The translations under genes and the position numbers were made by a program. Below are positions 7,213 through 16,184 of a stretch of DNA of 64,000 bases, piece after piece. Origin of the DNA: Paenalcaligenes hermetiae (GTDB lineage Bacteria; Pseudomonadota; Gammaproteobacteria; Burkholderiales; Burkholderiaceae_B); the NCBI RefSeq assembly GCF_039543645.1, contig NZ_BAABKD010000001.1, forward strand, positions 1-64,000. Direction: 5' to 3'. Every line of letters begins with the position of its first letter. Position 1 is the first letter of the stretch. Below the pieces are notes generated by a model. The model was not told the origin of the DNA. It was given only the letters and a program-made list of their open reading frames with translations, and did not search any database.

Positions 7213-8949
7213 ATGCTTGCAAGCCACTATCATATTAATACCTTAAAAGAAGCCCCCTCTGAGGCCGAAGTCGCCAGCCATCAACTCATGACTCGTGCCG
7301 GCATGATCCGCCGTATTGCTGGCGGTATCTATACCTATATGCCTTTAGGCTTAAAGGTTTTACGCAAAATTGAAAATATTGTACGCGAGGAAATGGATAA
7401 AGCCGGCGCCCTTGAACTGCTCATGCCTGTTGTACAGCCAGCTGAGCTTTGGCAAGAAACTGGGCGTTGGGATGAGTACGGCGCTGAGCTTCTACGCATC
7501 AAAGATCGCCACCAGCGCGATTTTGTTTTACAACCTACCTCTGAAGAGGTGGTCACCGATATCGTGCGTAATGAAATCCATAGCTGGCGCCAACTTCCCG
7601 TCAACTTCTATCACATCCAAACAAAGTTTCGTGACGAGCGTCGCCCCCGCTTTGGCCTGATGCGCGGCCGCGAGTTCACCATGAAAGACGCATACTCCTT
7701 TGATCGTGATGAGATCTCGGCCCAAAAAAGCTATGACATTATGTACGATGCTTATACTCGAATCTTTGAACGTTTAGGCTTAAGGTTCCGTGCGGTAGCC
7801 GCGGATACAGGAGCGATTGGAGGCTCCCGCAGTCACGAGTTTCAAGTCATCGCGGACACGGGAGAAGACGAAATTGTCTACAACCCTGATACCGATTATG
7901 CTGCCAACATTGAGTTAGCCGAAGCACCGTGCCTAATTGCTGAGCGTCAAGCCCCCACAGCCCAACTAGAAAAAATAGCCACCCCTGATGCGACTAAATG
8001 TGAGCTCGTTGCTGAGCAACTAAAACGTCCACTATGCGATACAGTAAAAGCCGTGGTACTAGCCACGGACCCGATTGACGATAAAGGTAAACCTCAAATT
8101 TGGTTATTGCTAGTACGAGGTGATCACGAGGTTAACGAGGTTAAGGTCAGCAAACTACCGGGCTTTGAAAATGGCTATCGCTTAGCGAGCGAAGAAGAAA
8201 TCCAAGATCACTTTGGCTGTGTACCAGGCTACCTAGGACCTGTGGGTTTAAGTGATACAGTCACGGTGATCGCGGATCGTACTGTTGCCCACATGAGCGA
8301 CTTTATCTGTGGCGCCAATGAGGCAGGCTTTCACTACACTGGGGTGAACTGGGGTCGTGATGTGGCAGAACCACAAGTAGCCGACTTACGCAACGTTGTC
8401 GCTGGTGACCCTGATCCTACAGGCACAGGCACACTAGCAATCCAACGTGGAATCGAAGTAGGTCATGTGTTTTTCCTTGGGGATACGTATTCAAAAAAAC
8501 TACAAGCCACCTATTTAGATAAGGAAGGCAAGCCCCAATTAATACAAATGGGCTGCTATGGTATTGGTATCAGCCGTATTGCCGCCGCCGCCATTGAACA
8601 AAATCACGACGATAAAGGTATGATTTGGCCTCGTGCTATTGCCCCTTTTGAGGTAGTGATTTGTGCATTAAACTGGGCGAAGAGCGAAGCCGTGCAAACA
8701 GCCAGCATGCAGCTATATGAACAACTCAAAGCACAAGGTATCGACGTTATTCTTGATGATAGAGATGTGCGTCCTGGGGTGATGTTTGCTGACTGGGAGC
8801 TAATTGGCGTCCCTGTACGTGTAACGGTTGGTGACCGCGGTTTGAAAGAAAACATGCTAGAAATCCAACAGCGGGCTCGTGGAGAGAATGAAAAAATTCA
8901 AACCTCTGAGGCGCTCAGCTATATTACACAAGCTCTTGCTCAGCAATAA
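7213..8949 (+). CDS. proS: Prolyl-tRNA synthetase
   Basis: ProS charges tRNA-Pro. The 578-residue length fits the bacterial type with an inserted editing domain (INS) at about residues 225-400 between class II motifs 2 and 3. The N-terminus HINTLKEAPSEAEVASHQLM and the motif 2 region FRDERRPRFGLMRGREFTMKD are visible. The anticodon-binding domain lies at the C-terminus with VICALNW and DDRDVRPGVMFADWELIG. No Shine-Dalgarno site is obvious before the ATG. Confidence 0.97.
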   Translation: MLASHYHINTLKEAPSEAEVASHQLMTRAGMIRRIAGGIYTYMPLGLKVLRKIENIVREEMDKAGALELLMPVVQPAELWQETGRWDEYGAELLRIKDRHQRDFVLQPTSEEVVTDIVRNEIHSWRQLPVNFYHIQTKFRDERRPRFGLMRGREFTMKDAYSFDRDEISAQKSYDIMYDAYTRIFERLGLRFRAVAADTGAIGGSRSHEFQVIADTGEDEIVYNPDTDYAANIELAEAPCLIAERQAPTAQLEKIATPDATKCELVAEQLKRPLCDTVKAVVLATDPIDDKGKPQIWLLLVRGDHEVNEVKVSKLPGFENGYRLASEEEIQDHFGCVPGYLGPVGLSDTVTVIADRTVAHMSDFICGANEAGFHYTGVNWGRDVAEPQVADLRNVVAGDPDPTGTGTLAIQRGIEVGHVFFLGDTYSKKLQATYLDKEGKPQLIQMGCYGIGISRIAAAAIEQNHDDKGMIWPRAIAPFEVVICALNWAKSEAVQTASMQLYEQLKAQGIDVILDDRDVRPGVMFADWELIGVPVRVTVGDRGLKENMLEIQQRARGENEKIQTSEALSYITQALAQQ

Positions 8950-8960
8950 AACTTGCTCTA

Positions 8961-9001
8961 CCCGCGTATAACAGGTAGCGGGCTAGGAGCTCACTACCTG
9001 T
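8961..9001 (+). promoter_or_regulatory. Two overlapping hairpins before ybgC
   Basis: CCCGC (8961-8965) can pair with GCGGG (8978-8982). ACAGGTAG (8971-8978) can pair with CTACCTGT (8994-9001). The two stems share base 8978 and interlock, so they compete. The second is followed by TTCTTAATTC. This may be a proS terminator or an attenuator for the Tol-Pal operon. Confidence 0.4.
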
Positions 9002-9039
9002 TCTTAATTCACATTATTTACAAAGACAAGCCAACTGAA

Positions 9040-9453
9040 ATGAGTCAAAATGCTAATCAGCTTCAGATTCGCGTATATTACGAGGATACCGATGCAGGTG
9101 GTATTGTATTTTATGCCAATTACTTGAAGTTCTTCGAGCGCGCACGAACTGAATGGTTACGGCGCTTAGGGATTCACCAATCTACTATGGCGCAAACCGA
9201 GCAGCAACTTTTTGTCGTAAAGCAAGCGGATATTGAATACCTCAAATCGGCCAAACTGGATGATCTACTCACCATACGTAGTCGTATCACCCATCTTGGT
9301 GGAGCATCGATTCGGTTTGCCCAAGAGGCCTGGCGGGAGGATGACCTTCTCTGCCAAAGCCAAATTGTTGTCGTATGTGTAGATAGTCATACGATGCGCG
9401 CAACAAAAATTAACCCTCATCTTCGATCAATTTTGGAAAAAGCTCAGGATTGA
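9040..9453 (+). CDS. ybgC: Tol-Pal-associated acyl-CoA thioesterase YbgC
   Basis: YbgC is a hotdog-fold acyl-CoA thioesterase encoded at the head of the Tol-Pal operon and linked to membrane phospholipid metabolism. The active-site Asp18 lies in YYEDTDAGGIVFYANYLKFF. I start it at the ATG at 9040 (137 residues), because the upstream in-frame TTG at 8953 would run through the hairpin region and add 29 unconserved residues. The stop sits two bases before the tolQ ATG. Confidence 0.93.
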   Translation: MSQNANQLQIRVYYEDTDAGGIVFYANYLKFFERARTEWLRRLGIHQSTMAQTEQQLFVVKQADIEYLKSAKLDDLLTIRSRITHLGGASIRFAQEAWREDDLLCQSQIVVVCVDSHTMRATKINPHLRSILEKAQD

Positions 9454-9455
9454 CC

Positions 9456-10127
9456 ATGCAAGCAAGCAGCGACCTATCGCTAATTACCCTCTTACTCGAG
9501 GCAAGTATCCCCGTCCAACTGGTTATGTTGATTTTAGTAGGGATCTCTATCGTGTCGTGGAGCTATATTTTTAGTAAGCGCGCCGCGATTAAACGCACTT
9601 TGGAGCAGACACGTCGTTTTGAAGACGATTTCTGGACCGGAGGCGATCTAACGATGCTCCAACAAGCGATTGCTACACGTCGTGATGAACATGGCGCCTT
9701 AGCTCGAATTTTTGAGGCGGGCATGACTGAATTCATCAAGGCTCGTCGAAGTAACCAAAAAGGAGAAGCCCTGCTAGACGGCCCACGTCGTGCAATGCGT
9801 GCTAGTTTTCAACGTGAGCTTGACCAGCTCGAATCCAAACTAAATTTTTTAGCCTCTGCCGGCTCTGTCAGCCCCTATATTGGTCTGCTAGGAACAGTAT
9901 GGGGGATTATGCATGCGTTTATAGGTTTATCTGGCGCCCAGTCAGCCACGCTTGCATCGGTAGCTCCTGGTATTGCTGAGGCGCTGATTGCCACCGCCAT
10001 TGGCTTATTTGCCGCCATCCCAGCTGTTGTGGCCTATAACCGTTTTACTAATGAGGTTGATCGCATCGCTACCCGCTTTGAAAGCTTTGTGGATGAGTTT
10101 CTTAATATTTTACAGCGTCAGGTGTAA
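9456..10127 (+). CDS. tolQ: Tol-Pal system proton channel TolQ
   Basis: TolQ forms, with TolR, the inner-membrane proton channel that energises TolA. The 223-residue protein has three membrane spans: near residues 15-35, and in the paired helices around VSPYIGLLGTVWGIMHAF and AEALIATAIGLFAAIPAV. These are the family signature. The ATG at 9456 is preferred; a TTG two codons earlier overlaps the ybgC stop. The tight spacing means the operon is translated as a unit. Confidence 0.95.
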   Translation: MQASSDLSLITLLLEASIPVQLVMLILVGISIVSWSYIFSKRAAIKRTLEQTRRFEDDFWTGGDLTMLQQAIATRRDEHGALARIFEAGMTEFIKARRSNQKGEALLDGPRRAMRASFQRELDQLESKLNFLASAGSVSPYIGLLGTVWGIMHAFIGLSGAQSATLASVAPGIAEALIATAIGLFAAIPAVVAYNRFTNEVDRIATRFESFVDEFLNILQRQV

Positions 10128-10130
10128 ACC

Positions 10131-10565
10131 ATGTCTTCGTTACGAGGCCATTCCCGACGTAATAGTCGACGTCTAAAAAACGAGATCAATGTTGTACCGT
10201 ACATTGATGTCATGCTGGTGCTGCTCGTTATCTTTATGGTCACGGCACCCATGATTACCCCTGGCTTGATTGATTTACCCTCTGTAGGTCAAGCTTCAGA
10301 GGTCCCTGCTGCCCCCATCGAGGTTCAAATCGATAAAGAAGGACAAATGGCCATTCGCCTGCGTGAGGGCGACGCTCAGTTTCAAACCATTCCCTCTGAC
10401 CAGCTTATTCCAGAGGTGCAGCAGCTTGCACTAAATGAAAACCCGATTGTCATTGCGGCAGATGGTGAGGTTCCGTATGCTTCGGTGATGGAGATTATGG
10501 ATCAGCTGCGTAGCCATGGGTTTACGCGCCTAGGCTTTTTGGTTAACCGAGATTCAGACAAGTAA
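10131..10565 (+). CDS. tolR: Tol-Pal system protein TolR
   Basis: TolR is the ExbD-like partner of TolQ. It has 144 residues, one membrane span at about residues 22-42 and a periplasmic domain. The proton-carrying aspartate lies in NVVPYIDVMLVLLVIFMV at the start of the span. It lies three bases after tolQ and ten bases before tolA. Confidence 0.95.
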   Translation: MSSLRGHSRRNSRRLKNEINVVPYIDVMLVLLVIFMVTAPMITPGLIDLPSVGQASEVPAAPIEVQIDKEGQMAIRLREGDAQFQTIPSDQLIPEVQQLALNENPIVIAADGEVPYASVMEIMDQLRSHGFTRLGFLVNRDSDK

Positions 10566-10574
10566 TTCATTACA

Positions 10575-11693
10575 ATGCGTTTATTTCAACGAAACAGCCA
10601 CTCCGCTCTGTTGAGCCAAGAGGAAAAAGAGCAGCGTCGTGGGCTGATCTATGCCCTTGCTCTGCACTTCGCTCTTGTTTTGCTGCTGCTTCTTGGTCTG
10701 ATTAGTGTTCCCAAATCACCTAACCCCGTGCAAATTGAACTATGGGCCGAGGGAGAGATGGCAATGGCTGAAAATATGGAAGAGCCTACCGCTGAACCAG
10801 AGCCAGAGGCCACCCCTGAGCCAGAGCCTGCTCCTGAGCCTGCTCCTGAACCAGAGCCTCTACCTGAGCCTGTGGTAAGCCCTCCCTCTCCGCCAAAAGT
10901 CACTCCTCCCCCTGCAGAAGATCCAGACATTGCCTTAGAAAAGGCACGTAAGGAAAAAGAGGAAGCTGAGCGCAAGGCAAAGGCTGAAGCAGAGCGTAAA
11001 GCCAAAGAAGAAGCTGAACGCAAGGCTAAGGTTGAAGCAGAACGTAAAGCCAAAGAAGAGGCCGAGCGCAAGGCCAAGGCTGAAGCAGAGCGTAAAGCCA
11101 AAGAAGAAGCTGAGCGCAAGGCTAAGGCTGAGGCAGAACGTAAAGCCAAAGAAGAAGCTGAGCGCAAGGCTAAGGCTGAGGCAGAACGTAAAGCCAAAGA
11201 AGAAGCTGAACGCAAGGCCAAGGCTGAAGCAGAGCGTAAAGCCAAAGAAGAGGCCGAGCGCAAGGCAAAGGCTGAAGCAGAACGTAAAGCCAAAGCCGCC
11301 GCTGAGAAAAAAGCGAAAGAAGAAGCCTTCCGCGCTGCTATGTTAGGGGCTGGCAAAGAAGTGGCTGGCGCACCTGGCGGCACAGCTAACCGTAATCAGG
11401 CTGGCGGCAGTGGGGGTAATGATGGCTACGGCGCTAAAGTACGTGCATGTGTGCGCCCGCGTGTGGTGTACAACACACCGCCTCGCAACGGAAGTAACAA
11501 CCCTGCATTACAATATCGTGTAGATTTAAATCCTGATGGCACAGTACGTAATGTGCGTATCACTCGCTCCTCAGGTATTCCACTTTTTGATGATGCGGTA
11601 CAAAAAGGGATAGCCAAGTGCTCTCCCTTCCCCAAACCAAACAGTGGTCGCTACCCATCTTATATTGATGGCGAGTACCGAATGTATGAATAA
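10575..11693 (+). CDS. tolA: Tol-Pal system protein TolA with long Ala-Lys-Glu repeat
   Basis: TolA spans the periplasm and links TolQR to TolB and Pal. The order is an N-terminal membrane anchor (about residues 25-44), then a Pro-Glu-rich stretch (residues 73-115). A long charged helix follows (about 121-250), and then a C-terminal TonB-like domain ending in SGIPLFDDAVQKGIAKCSPFP. The helix is built from about seven 14-residue repeats of the AERKAKAEAERKAKEE type. The total of 372 residues is within the family range. The repeat makes copy-number change by slippage possible. Confidence 0.93.
   Translation: MRLFQRNSHSALLSQEEKEQRRGLIYALALHFALVLLLLLGLISVPKSPNPVQIELWAEGEMAMAENMEEPTAEPEPEATPEPEPAPEPAPEPEPLPEPVVSPPSPPKVTPPPAEDPDIALEKARKEKEEAERKAKAEAERKAKEEAERKAKVEAERKAKEEAERKAKAEAERKAKEEAERKAKAEAERKAKEEAERKAKAEAERKAKEEAERKAKAEAERKAKEEAERKAKAEAERKAKAAAEKKAKEEAFRAAMLGAGKEVAGAPGGTANRNQAGGSGGNDGYGAKVRACVRPRVVYNTPPRNGSNNPALQYRVDLNPDGTVRNVRITRSSGIPLFDDAVQKGIAKCSPFPKPNSGRYPSYIDGEYRMYE
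10965..11260 (+). repeat. 42-bp tandem repeat inside tolA
   Basis: About seven near-identical 42-base units encode the 14-residue periodicity of the TolA helix. Units differ mainly by silent changes (AAG/AAA, GAA/GAG), plus one Ala-to-Val change early in the array. Every unit keeps the reading frame. Confidence 0.85.
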
Positions 11694-11709
11694 CCAGGAG
11701 ATCGTCAGA

Positions 11710-13026
11710 ATGACCGTAACTCTATGCGCCTCGGAGGCAACCACTCAACGAGCAACACGTGGGGCCGGCGTTGTCGCGGCAGCATTTGCTACAGCAATTA
11801 TGCTATGTAGCCAAACCGTACAAGCCCAATTACGTGTAGATATCTCAGGTGTAGGAGCCACCCAATACCCTATTGCGGTGGCTGACTTTGCTAATACACC
11901 CGCCGCACAACCTATTGGTGAAATTATTCGCGCTGACCTCAGCCGCTCTGGCCAGTTCCAATTAATCAATGCAACTGGTGCCAATCTGACAGCCGAAAGC
12001 CAAATTGACCATGATAACTGGCGTAATCGTGGTGCAGACTATGTTGCCTATGGCTCAGTCGCACAGACCGGCGGTCAGTACCAAATCACTTATCGTCTGG
12101 TCGACGCTGTCAATCGCGTCGAGCTTGACGGTATTGCTTTTGCTGGTAACGAAAAAGAATTACGCCGAATGTCACATCGTATTGCAGACCGTATTTACGA
12201 GAAAATAACGGGTATACGTGGCGTTTTTTCCACAAGAATTGCTTATGTGTTGCAAACTAGCGACACATATGAGTTACAAATTGCAGATGCTGACGGCCAA
12301 AATCCGCAAGTAATGCTACGCTCTAAGAGTTCCATTATTTCGCCGGCATGGTCCCCTGATGGCTCTAAACTTGCCTATGTTAGCTTTGAATCTGACAAGC
12401 CTGTTGTCTATGTACAAACCCTAGCAACCGGTAAGCGTGAACCCATCGCTAACTTTAAAGGTAATAATAGCGCCCCCACCTGGGCACCTAGCGGAAACCA
12501 ACTAGCCGTGGTGCTTTCACGAGATGGCATCTCACAAATCTACACCATCAATGCTGATGGTTCTGGGTTACGTCGTGTGATGCGTTCTCCTCTGATTGAT
12601 ACCGAGCCCTCCTATACTCCAGATGGTGGCTCTTTGGTTTTCACCAGCGATCGTGGAGGCAACCCCCAAATCTATCAAGTTGGCCTAAATGGTGGTGAAG
12701 CTCGCCGTATAACTTTTAACGGAAGTTACAATATCTCACCAGAGGTCGCTCCCGATGGTAATAGTCTTGTCTATGTTACACGTAGAAACGGCGCATTCCG
12801 CGTCGCTCTCCAAGACATGCACACAGGAAACGAACAATTGTTGACCGCGGGACCAGATGACCAGTCACCCAGCTTTGCACCCAACGGAATGCAAATACTA
12901 TATAGTTCTGTACAAGGTGGGCGCAGCGTGCTTGCGGTGACCTCCGTCGACGGACGTGTCCGTCAAACCCTGTCCTCGCTGAACGGCAAAGTTCGTGAAC
13001 CGACTTGGGGTCCTTTTACTGATTAA
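11710..13026 (+). CDS. tolB: Tol-Pal system beta-propeller protein TolB
   Basis: TolB is the periplasmic beta-propeller that binds Pal and TolA. I start it at the ATG at 11710, which has AGGAG nine bases upstream, giving 438 residues with a signal peptide cleaved near TVQA. An in-frame GTG at 11644 would overlap tolA and carry no signal. The N-terminal domain (about 30-170) is followed by propeller blades with repeated SPAWSPDGSKLAYVS-like motifs (e.g. APTWAPSGNQLAVV, EPSYTPDGGSLVFTSDR). Confidence 0.95.
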   Translation: MTVTLCASEATTQRATRGAGVVAAAFATAIMLCSQTVQAQLRVDISGVGATQYPIAVADFANTPAAQPIGEIIRADLSRSGQFQLINATGANLTAESQIDHDNWRNRGADYVAYGSVAQTGGQYQITYRLVDAVNRVELDGIAFAGNEKELRRMSHRIADRIYEKITGIRGVFSTRIAYVLQTSDTYELQIADADGQNPQVMLRSKSSIISPAWSPDGSKLAYVSFESDKPVVYVQTLATGKREPIANFKGNNSAPTWAPSGNQLAVVLSRDGISQIYTINADGSGLRRVMRSPLIDTEPSYTPDGGSLVFTSDRGGNPQIYQVGLNGGEARRITFNGSYNISPEVAPDGNSLVYVTRRNGAFRVALQDMHTGNEQLLTAGPDDQSPSFAPNGMQILYSSVQGGRSVLAVTSVDGRVRQTLSSLNGKVREPTWGPFTD

Positions 13027-13058
13027 TTTCTGTGTGACTCTTTTTTAAAGGAACGCTA

Positions 13059-13565
13059 ATGAGCTCGCGCATTTTTAAAGGCTTATCTCTTGCCTCTTTG
13101 GCTTTTATTTTAGCCGCATGTAGTTCTGTACCACTAGACGAGTCTGCTTCAGGCGCAGGTACCGGCACAGGTGGAATGACCGATCCTAGCACTGGTGCTA
13201 TTATGGATCCATTCAATCCCCAAAGCCCTCTAGCCCAGCAGCGTTCGGTCTATTTTGACTTTGATAGCTATGTTGTAGCGGATCAATATCGTAATGTCGT
13301 AGAGATGCACTCTAACTACTTACGTAACCAGCCACAACAAACTATCCGTGTTGAAGGTCACGCTGACGCACGAGGTGGTGCAGAGTATAACTTAGCACTT
13401 GGCCAACGCCGCTCCGAAGCAGTGGCGCGCATGATGACCTTAATGGGCGTCAATGCGGGTCAAATCGAAGCCATCAGCTTTGGTAAAGAGCGTCCAAAAG
13501 CGCTCGGTAACACTGAAGCGGACTACGCCGAGAACCGTCGTGCTGATATCAACTACCAGCGCTAA
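13059..13565 (+). CDS. pal: Peptidoglycan-associated lipoprotein Pal
   Basis: Pal anchors the outer membrane to peptidoglycan and binds TolB. The 168-residue precursor has a lipobox LAAC with Cys21 as the lipid site. It also has an OmpA-like domain (about residues 60-168) with the peptidoglycan-binding signature VEGHADARGGAEYNLALGQR. A strong terminator follows, so cpoB is partly uncoupled. Confidence 0.96.
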   Translation: MSSRIFKGLSLASLAFILAACSSVPLDESASGAGTGTGGMTDPSTGAIMDPFNPQSPLAQQRSVYFDFDSYVVADQYRNVVEMHSNYLRNQPQQTIRVEGHADARGGAEYNLALGQRRSEAVARMMTLMGVNAGQIEAISFGKERPKALGNTEADYAENRRADINYQR

Positions 13566-13588
13566 TCTCGCTGAAGTATGATACATTG

Positions 13589-13623
13589 ACGCCGTAGCGC
13601 TCACCCCGCTACGGCGTTTTTCT
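13589..13623 (+). terminator. Intrinsic terminator after pal
   Basis: An 11-base-pair perfect stem (ACGCCGTAGCG/CGCTACGGCGT) with a seven-base loop is followed by TTTTTCT. It should cut most transcription between pal and cpoB. Confidence 0.9.
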
Positions 13624-13636
13624 ATGAGGATTAATT

Positions 13637-14311
13637 ATGAGCGTATTAACTCCAATTTGGCGCCGCCATTTGGCTGTGATAACAGGTGCTTTACTTCTTT
13701 CTGGTACGGCCTTGCCCTCGTATGCTTTTGCGGATGACGAAGCGCGTCGCGCCATCCTAGAGCTACGCCAGCAAATCCGACAAATGAACGAACAAAACCA
13801 ACAGGCGCGCTTACTTTTAGCCGACCAAATCGAAATGATGCGGCAAGAAATCGCTCAGCTGCGTGGTAAGGTAGAAACACTTGGCTGGCAAACTGCCCAA
13901 GAGCAGCAACCCGCAAGTCAAAGCTTAATCAGTGACCCCCAAGAGCTAGCTGTGTATGAAGCCGCCATGGATCTATATCGAAACGGCCAATATCAAGAAG
14001 CCGCAAGTGGCTTTGGCGCTTTTGTGGATGCTTATCCTAACAGCTTACAAATCGATGAGGCGCGCTTCTACGAGGGTAGCAGTCTTTATGCCTCTAAACG
14101 CTTTTCTGCTGCCATCCAAAAACTACAGGCTTTTATTAGTAGCAGCCCAAAGAGTCCACGTGCTCCCGACGCGCTCATGGTGATTGCCTCTAGCCAAGTC
14201 GAAATGAACGACTTAGCATCTGCTCAAAAAACACTACAGCGTATTGCCTCCGAGTACCCTGACTCCCCAGCCGCCGATACGGCACGCAGCCGTCTACAGC
14301 TTTTACAGTAA
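13637..14311 (+). CDS. cpoB: Cell division coordinator CpoB (YbgF)
   Basis: CpoB is the periplasmic partner of TolA that coordinates septal peptidoglycan synthesis with outer-membrane constriction. The 224-residue precursor has a signal peptide (cleavage near YAFA). A trimeric coiled coil follows (about residues 35-80, LRQQIRQMNEQNQQARLLL), then TPR repeats in the C-terminal half (LYRNGQYQEAASGFGAFV and following). Confidence 0.93.
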   Translation: MSVLTPIWRRHLAVITGALLLSGTALPSYAFADDEARRAILELRQQIRQMNEQNQQARLLLADQIEMMRQEIAQLRGKVETLGWQTAQEQQPASQSLISDPQELAVYEAAMDLYRNGQYQEAASGFGAFVDAYPNSLQIDEARFYEGSSLYASKRFSAAIQKLQAFISSSPKSPRAPDALMVIASSQVEMNDLASAQKTLQRIASEYPDSPAADTARSRLQLLQ

Positions 14312-14313
14312 AC

Positions 14314-15138
14314 GTGTTTGACCCCTTATTACAGCTGCCTATACAAAGCGCTACGCCTCGACTGAGCCGTAGCGCCATCCCTTTTGTGACACAAGGTGCA
14401 GGCGACCTGCTGATTCTTATTCATGGTTCTTTATGTGACCTACGCTATTGGCGCTGGCAAGTACAAAAACTGTATTCAAGCTGCCAAGTAGTTTCCCTAA
14501 GCCTGCCCGGTTATTGGCCACATGACCCAAGTACTGCCGCCTATGACTTTACGCTGCAAAATCATGTGGATGCCGTAGCAGATGTTGTAAGCCAATTACG
14601 ACAACCCAAGCAAAACCTCTATGTGCTCGGACACTCTCGTGGGGCTCAAGTTGCCCTACAATACGCCCTACAGCACCATGAGCTAACAGGGCTGATCTTA
14701 GCCGACCCGGCTTTTATCATCGACGCCCCGACGCCAGCGTTGCCAGCATTAGCCCAAGCGGCTGAACTCCTGACTCAAGGCCAAGATGAAATCGCACTAA
14801 ATCAATTTATTGACGCGGTAAGCGGGGCCAACACATGGCGTCAGATGGTAGGCTGGTTTAAAACCATGGTCGAGGATAACGCCCATACCTTAATTGCCCA
14901 AAGCCGAGAAGCGCTTCCTGTGATTTCAGCTGCACAGATAGATTTGTTATATGACCTGCCCGTGCTATTAATCAGCGGGGAATTAAGCCCTACACGCTAT
15001 CAAAAAAGCACAGCCGCTTTAGTAAAGCGGCTGGCTCAAGCACAACATGTTGTCATTGATAAAGCGTCTCATGGCATGAACTTAGCCAATCCCAAAGCAT
15101 TTAATCGCGCTTTATTACGCTTTATGCAATTAACTTAG
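14314..15138 (+). CDS. Alpha/beta-hydrolase of unknown substrate
   Basis: A 274-residue cytoplasmic alpha/beta-hydrolase starts at a GTG two bases after the cpoB stop, so it is probably co-transcribed with it. The oxyanion-hole motif HGSLCDLRYW (from residue 37), nucleophile elbow GHSRGAQ (Ser108) and a C-terminal catalytic His in ASHGMNL are present. In many relatives this slot after cpoB is taken by queuosine genes, so the neighbour is not obviously functional kin. The substrate cannot be predicted. Confidence 0.82.
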   Translation: MFDPLLQLPIQSATPRLSRSAIPFVTQGAGDLLILIHGSLCDLRYWRWQVQKLYSSCQVVSLSLPGYWPHDPSTAAYDFTLQNHVDAVADVVSQLRQPKQNLYVLGHSRGAQVALQYALQHHELTGLILADPAFIIDAPTPALPALAQAAELLTQGQDEIALNQFIDAVSGANTWRQMVGWFKTMVEDNAHTLIAQSREALPVISAAQIDLLYDLPVLLISGELSPTRYQKSTAALVKRLAQAQHVVIDKASHGMNLANPKAFNRALLRFMQLT

Positions 15139-15665
15139 TTGTAGCTACGGGCATTGGCGGGGTTGACTTTACAATCAACACTGACTTTTTGCTCATTAGC
15201 TAAAAGCAATTCCATAGGCATGGTGTCACCCACTTTAAGAGCTCCTGTAGGCTGCTCGAACATCGCATGCAGCCCACCGGGTTTAAACGTTAGGGTGCCC
15301 TTTGCGGGGATCTGAATCGTATCGGCCATGACCATTTTTGCCATGCCATCCTCTTCGATGGTTTCGTGTAACATCACATCATCGTAACTAGGCGTGGCTG
15401 CAGCTAAGACCTCGATTGGCTGATCGGTATCATTGTGCAAAATAAAATACCCTGCTGACGGAATATGAGCGGGTAACAAACGTACCCAGCACTGCTCAAC
15501 TCGCACTTGGTCTGTTAACGTTGCCGCAGCAAACTGTGCGGAATAATCCGTCATGTGATGCCCATGGTGATCATGGTGGGCGTGATGATCATGATGATCA
15601 TGAGCCTGTACCGAAAACGCAACAGCGGCTAAACCAAAACATGTAGCTAAAGTCATACGACGCAT
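15135..15665 (-). CDS. Periplasmic copper chaperone PCu(A)C
   Basis: PCu(A)C proteins carry Cu(I) in the periplasm, often to cytochrome oxidase. The 176-residue precursor has a signal peptide (cleavage near VQAH), then a histidine cluster at residues 22-37 (12 His in 16). A PCu(A)C domain follows with the exact ligand pattern His100-X10-Met111-X21-His133-X-Met135. The His-rich tail could hold extra Cu(II). It is followed closely upstream by a DUF2946 gene on the same strand, a pairing that suggests metal handling. Its stop overlaps the convergent hydrolase gene by four bases. Confidence 0.93.
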   Translation of the reverse strand: MRRMTLATCFGLAAVAFSVQAHDHHDHHAHHDHHGHHMTDYSAQFAAATLTDQVRVEQCWVRLLPAHIPSAGYFILHNDTDQPIEVLAAATPSYDDVMLHETIEEDGMAKMVMADTIQIPAKGTLTFKPGGLHAMFEQPTGALKVGDTMPMELLLANEQKVSVDCKVNPANARSYN

Positions 15666-15711
15666 AATTTCATCCTAATAACAATTGAATTAAAAACAAA
15701 AAAACTTGTAA

Positions 15712-16125
15712 TTAGGAGAAAGCGGGAGGACCTCGTGCGCCCAATGGCGCCCCTAAAAAGCCACTACGGCGCGGCGCAGAGGGATAAGCCAGCCGCTGTA
15801 GCAAAGGGAGTATTACTAGGCCCAACGCCAATGTGGGCGTATTAGCGTCTAGCCCGATGAGGTTCAAAAGTGAACCCAAGTGACAGTCTAAAAGGCGATG
15901 ATCGGTGTGGGGGTGGTGTGAGCCCTGAGGATCCAGATCCAAATACACAATAGTAGGCCCAGACAAACCCACCACGCACATCGTAATCGCTGGTCCTTGG
16001 CTATTTTGAGCCGTATTCGGCATATAGCCAGCAGGAATCAACGCGCGCAACAACACCGCCAGCATTAAAAGCCAAGCCAAATAAGGCCGCTGAAAACGCG
16101 GAGATGTCATACGTTGGCAACCCAT
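15712..16125 (-). CDS. DUF2946-type membrane protein
   Basis: A 137-residue protein with an N-terminal membrane span ending in the RALIPAGYMPN motif seen in DUF2946 proteins. It also has a His-rich stretch (SHHPHTDH), a cysteine in DCHLG and a second hydrophobic segment. Such proteins often sit beside copper-chaperone or TonB-dependent receptor genes and are thought to be envelope metal proteins, but their role is not established. It lies 46 bases upstream of the PCu(A)C gene and is probably in one operon with it. Confidence 0.72.
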   Translation of the reverse strand: MGCQRMTSPRFQRPYLAWLLMLAVLLRALIPAGYMPNTAQNSQGPAITMCVVGLSGPTIVYLDLDPQGSHHPHTDHRLLDCHLGSLLNLIGLDANTPTLALGLVILPLLQRLAYPSAPRRSGFLGAPLGARGPPAFS

Positions 16126-16184
16126 TTACAGCCCAAACAAGGTACTATGAATCCATCAGATAATAAAAAACTGTGTGCATAAAG

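Noticed and set aside
10649..11383. A 244-codon open frame antisense to tolA
   Set aside because: It is a by-product of the low-complexity tolA repeat and encodes an Ala-Ser-Leu-Arg repeat with no start context.
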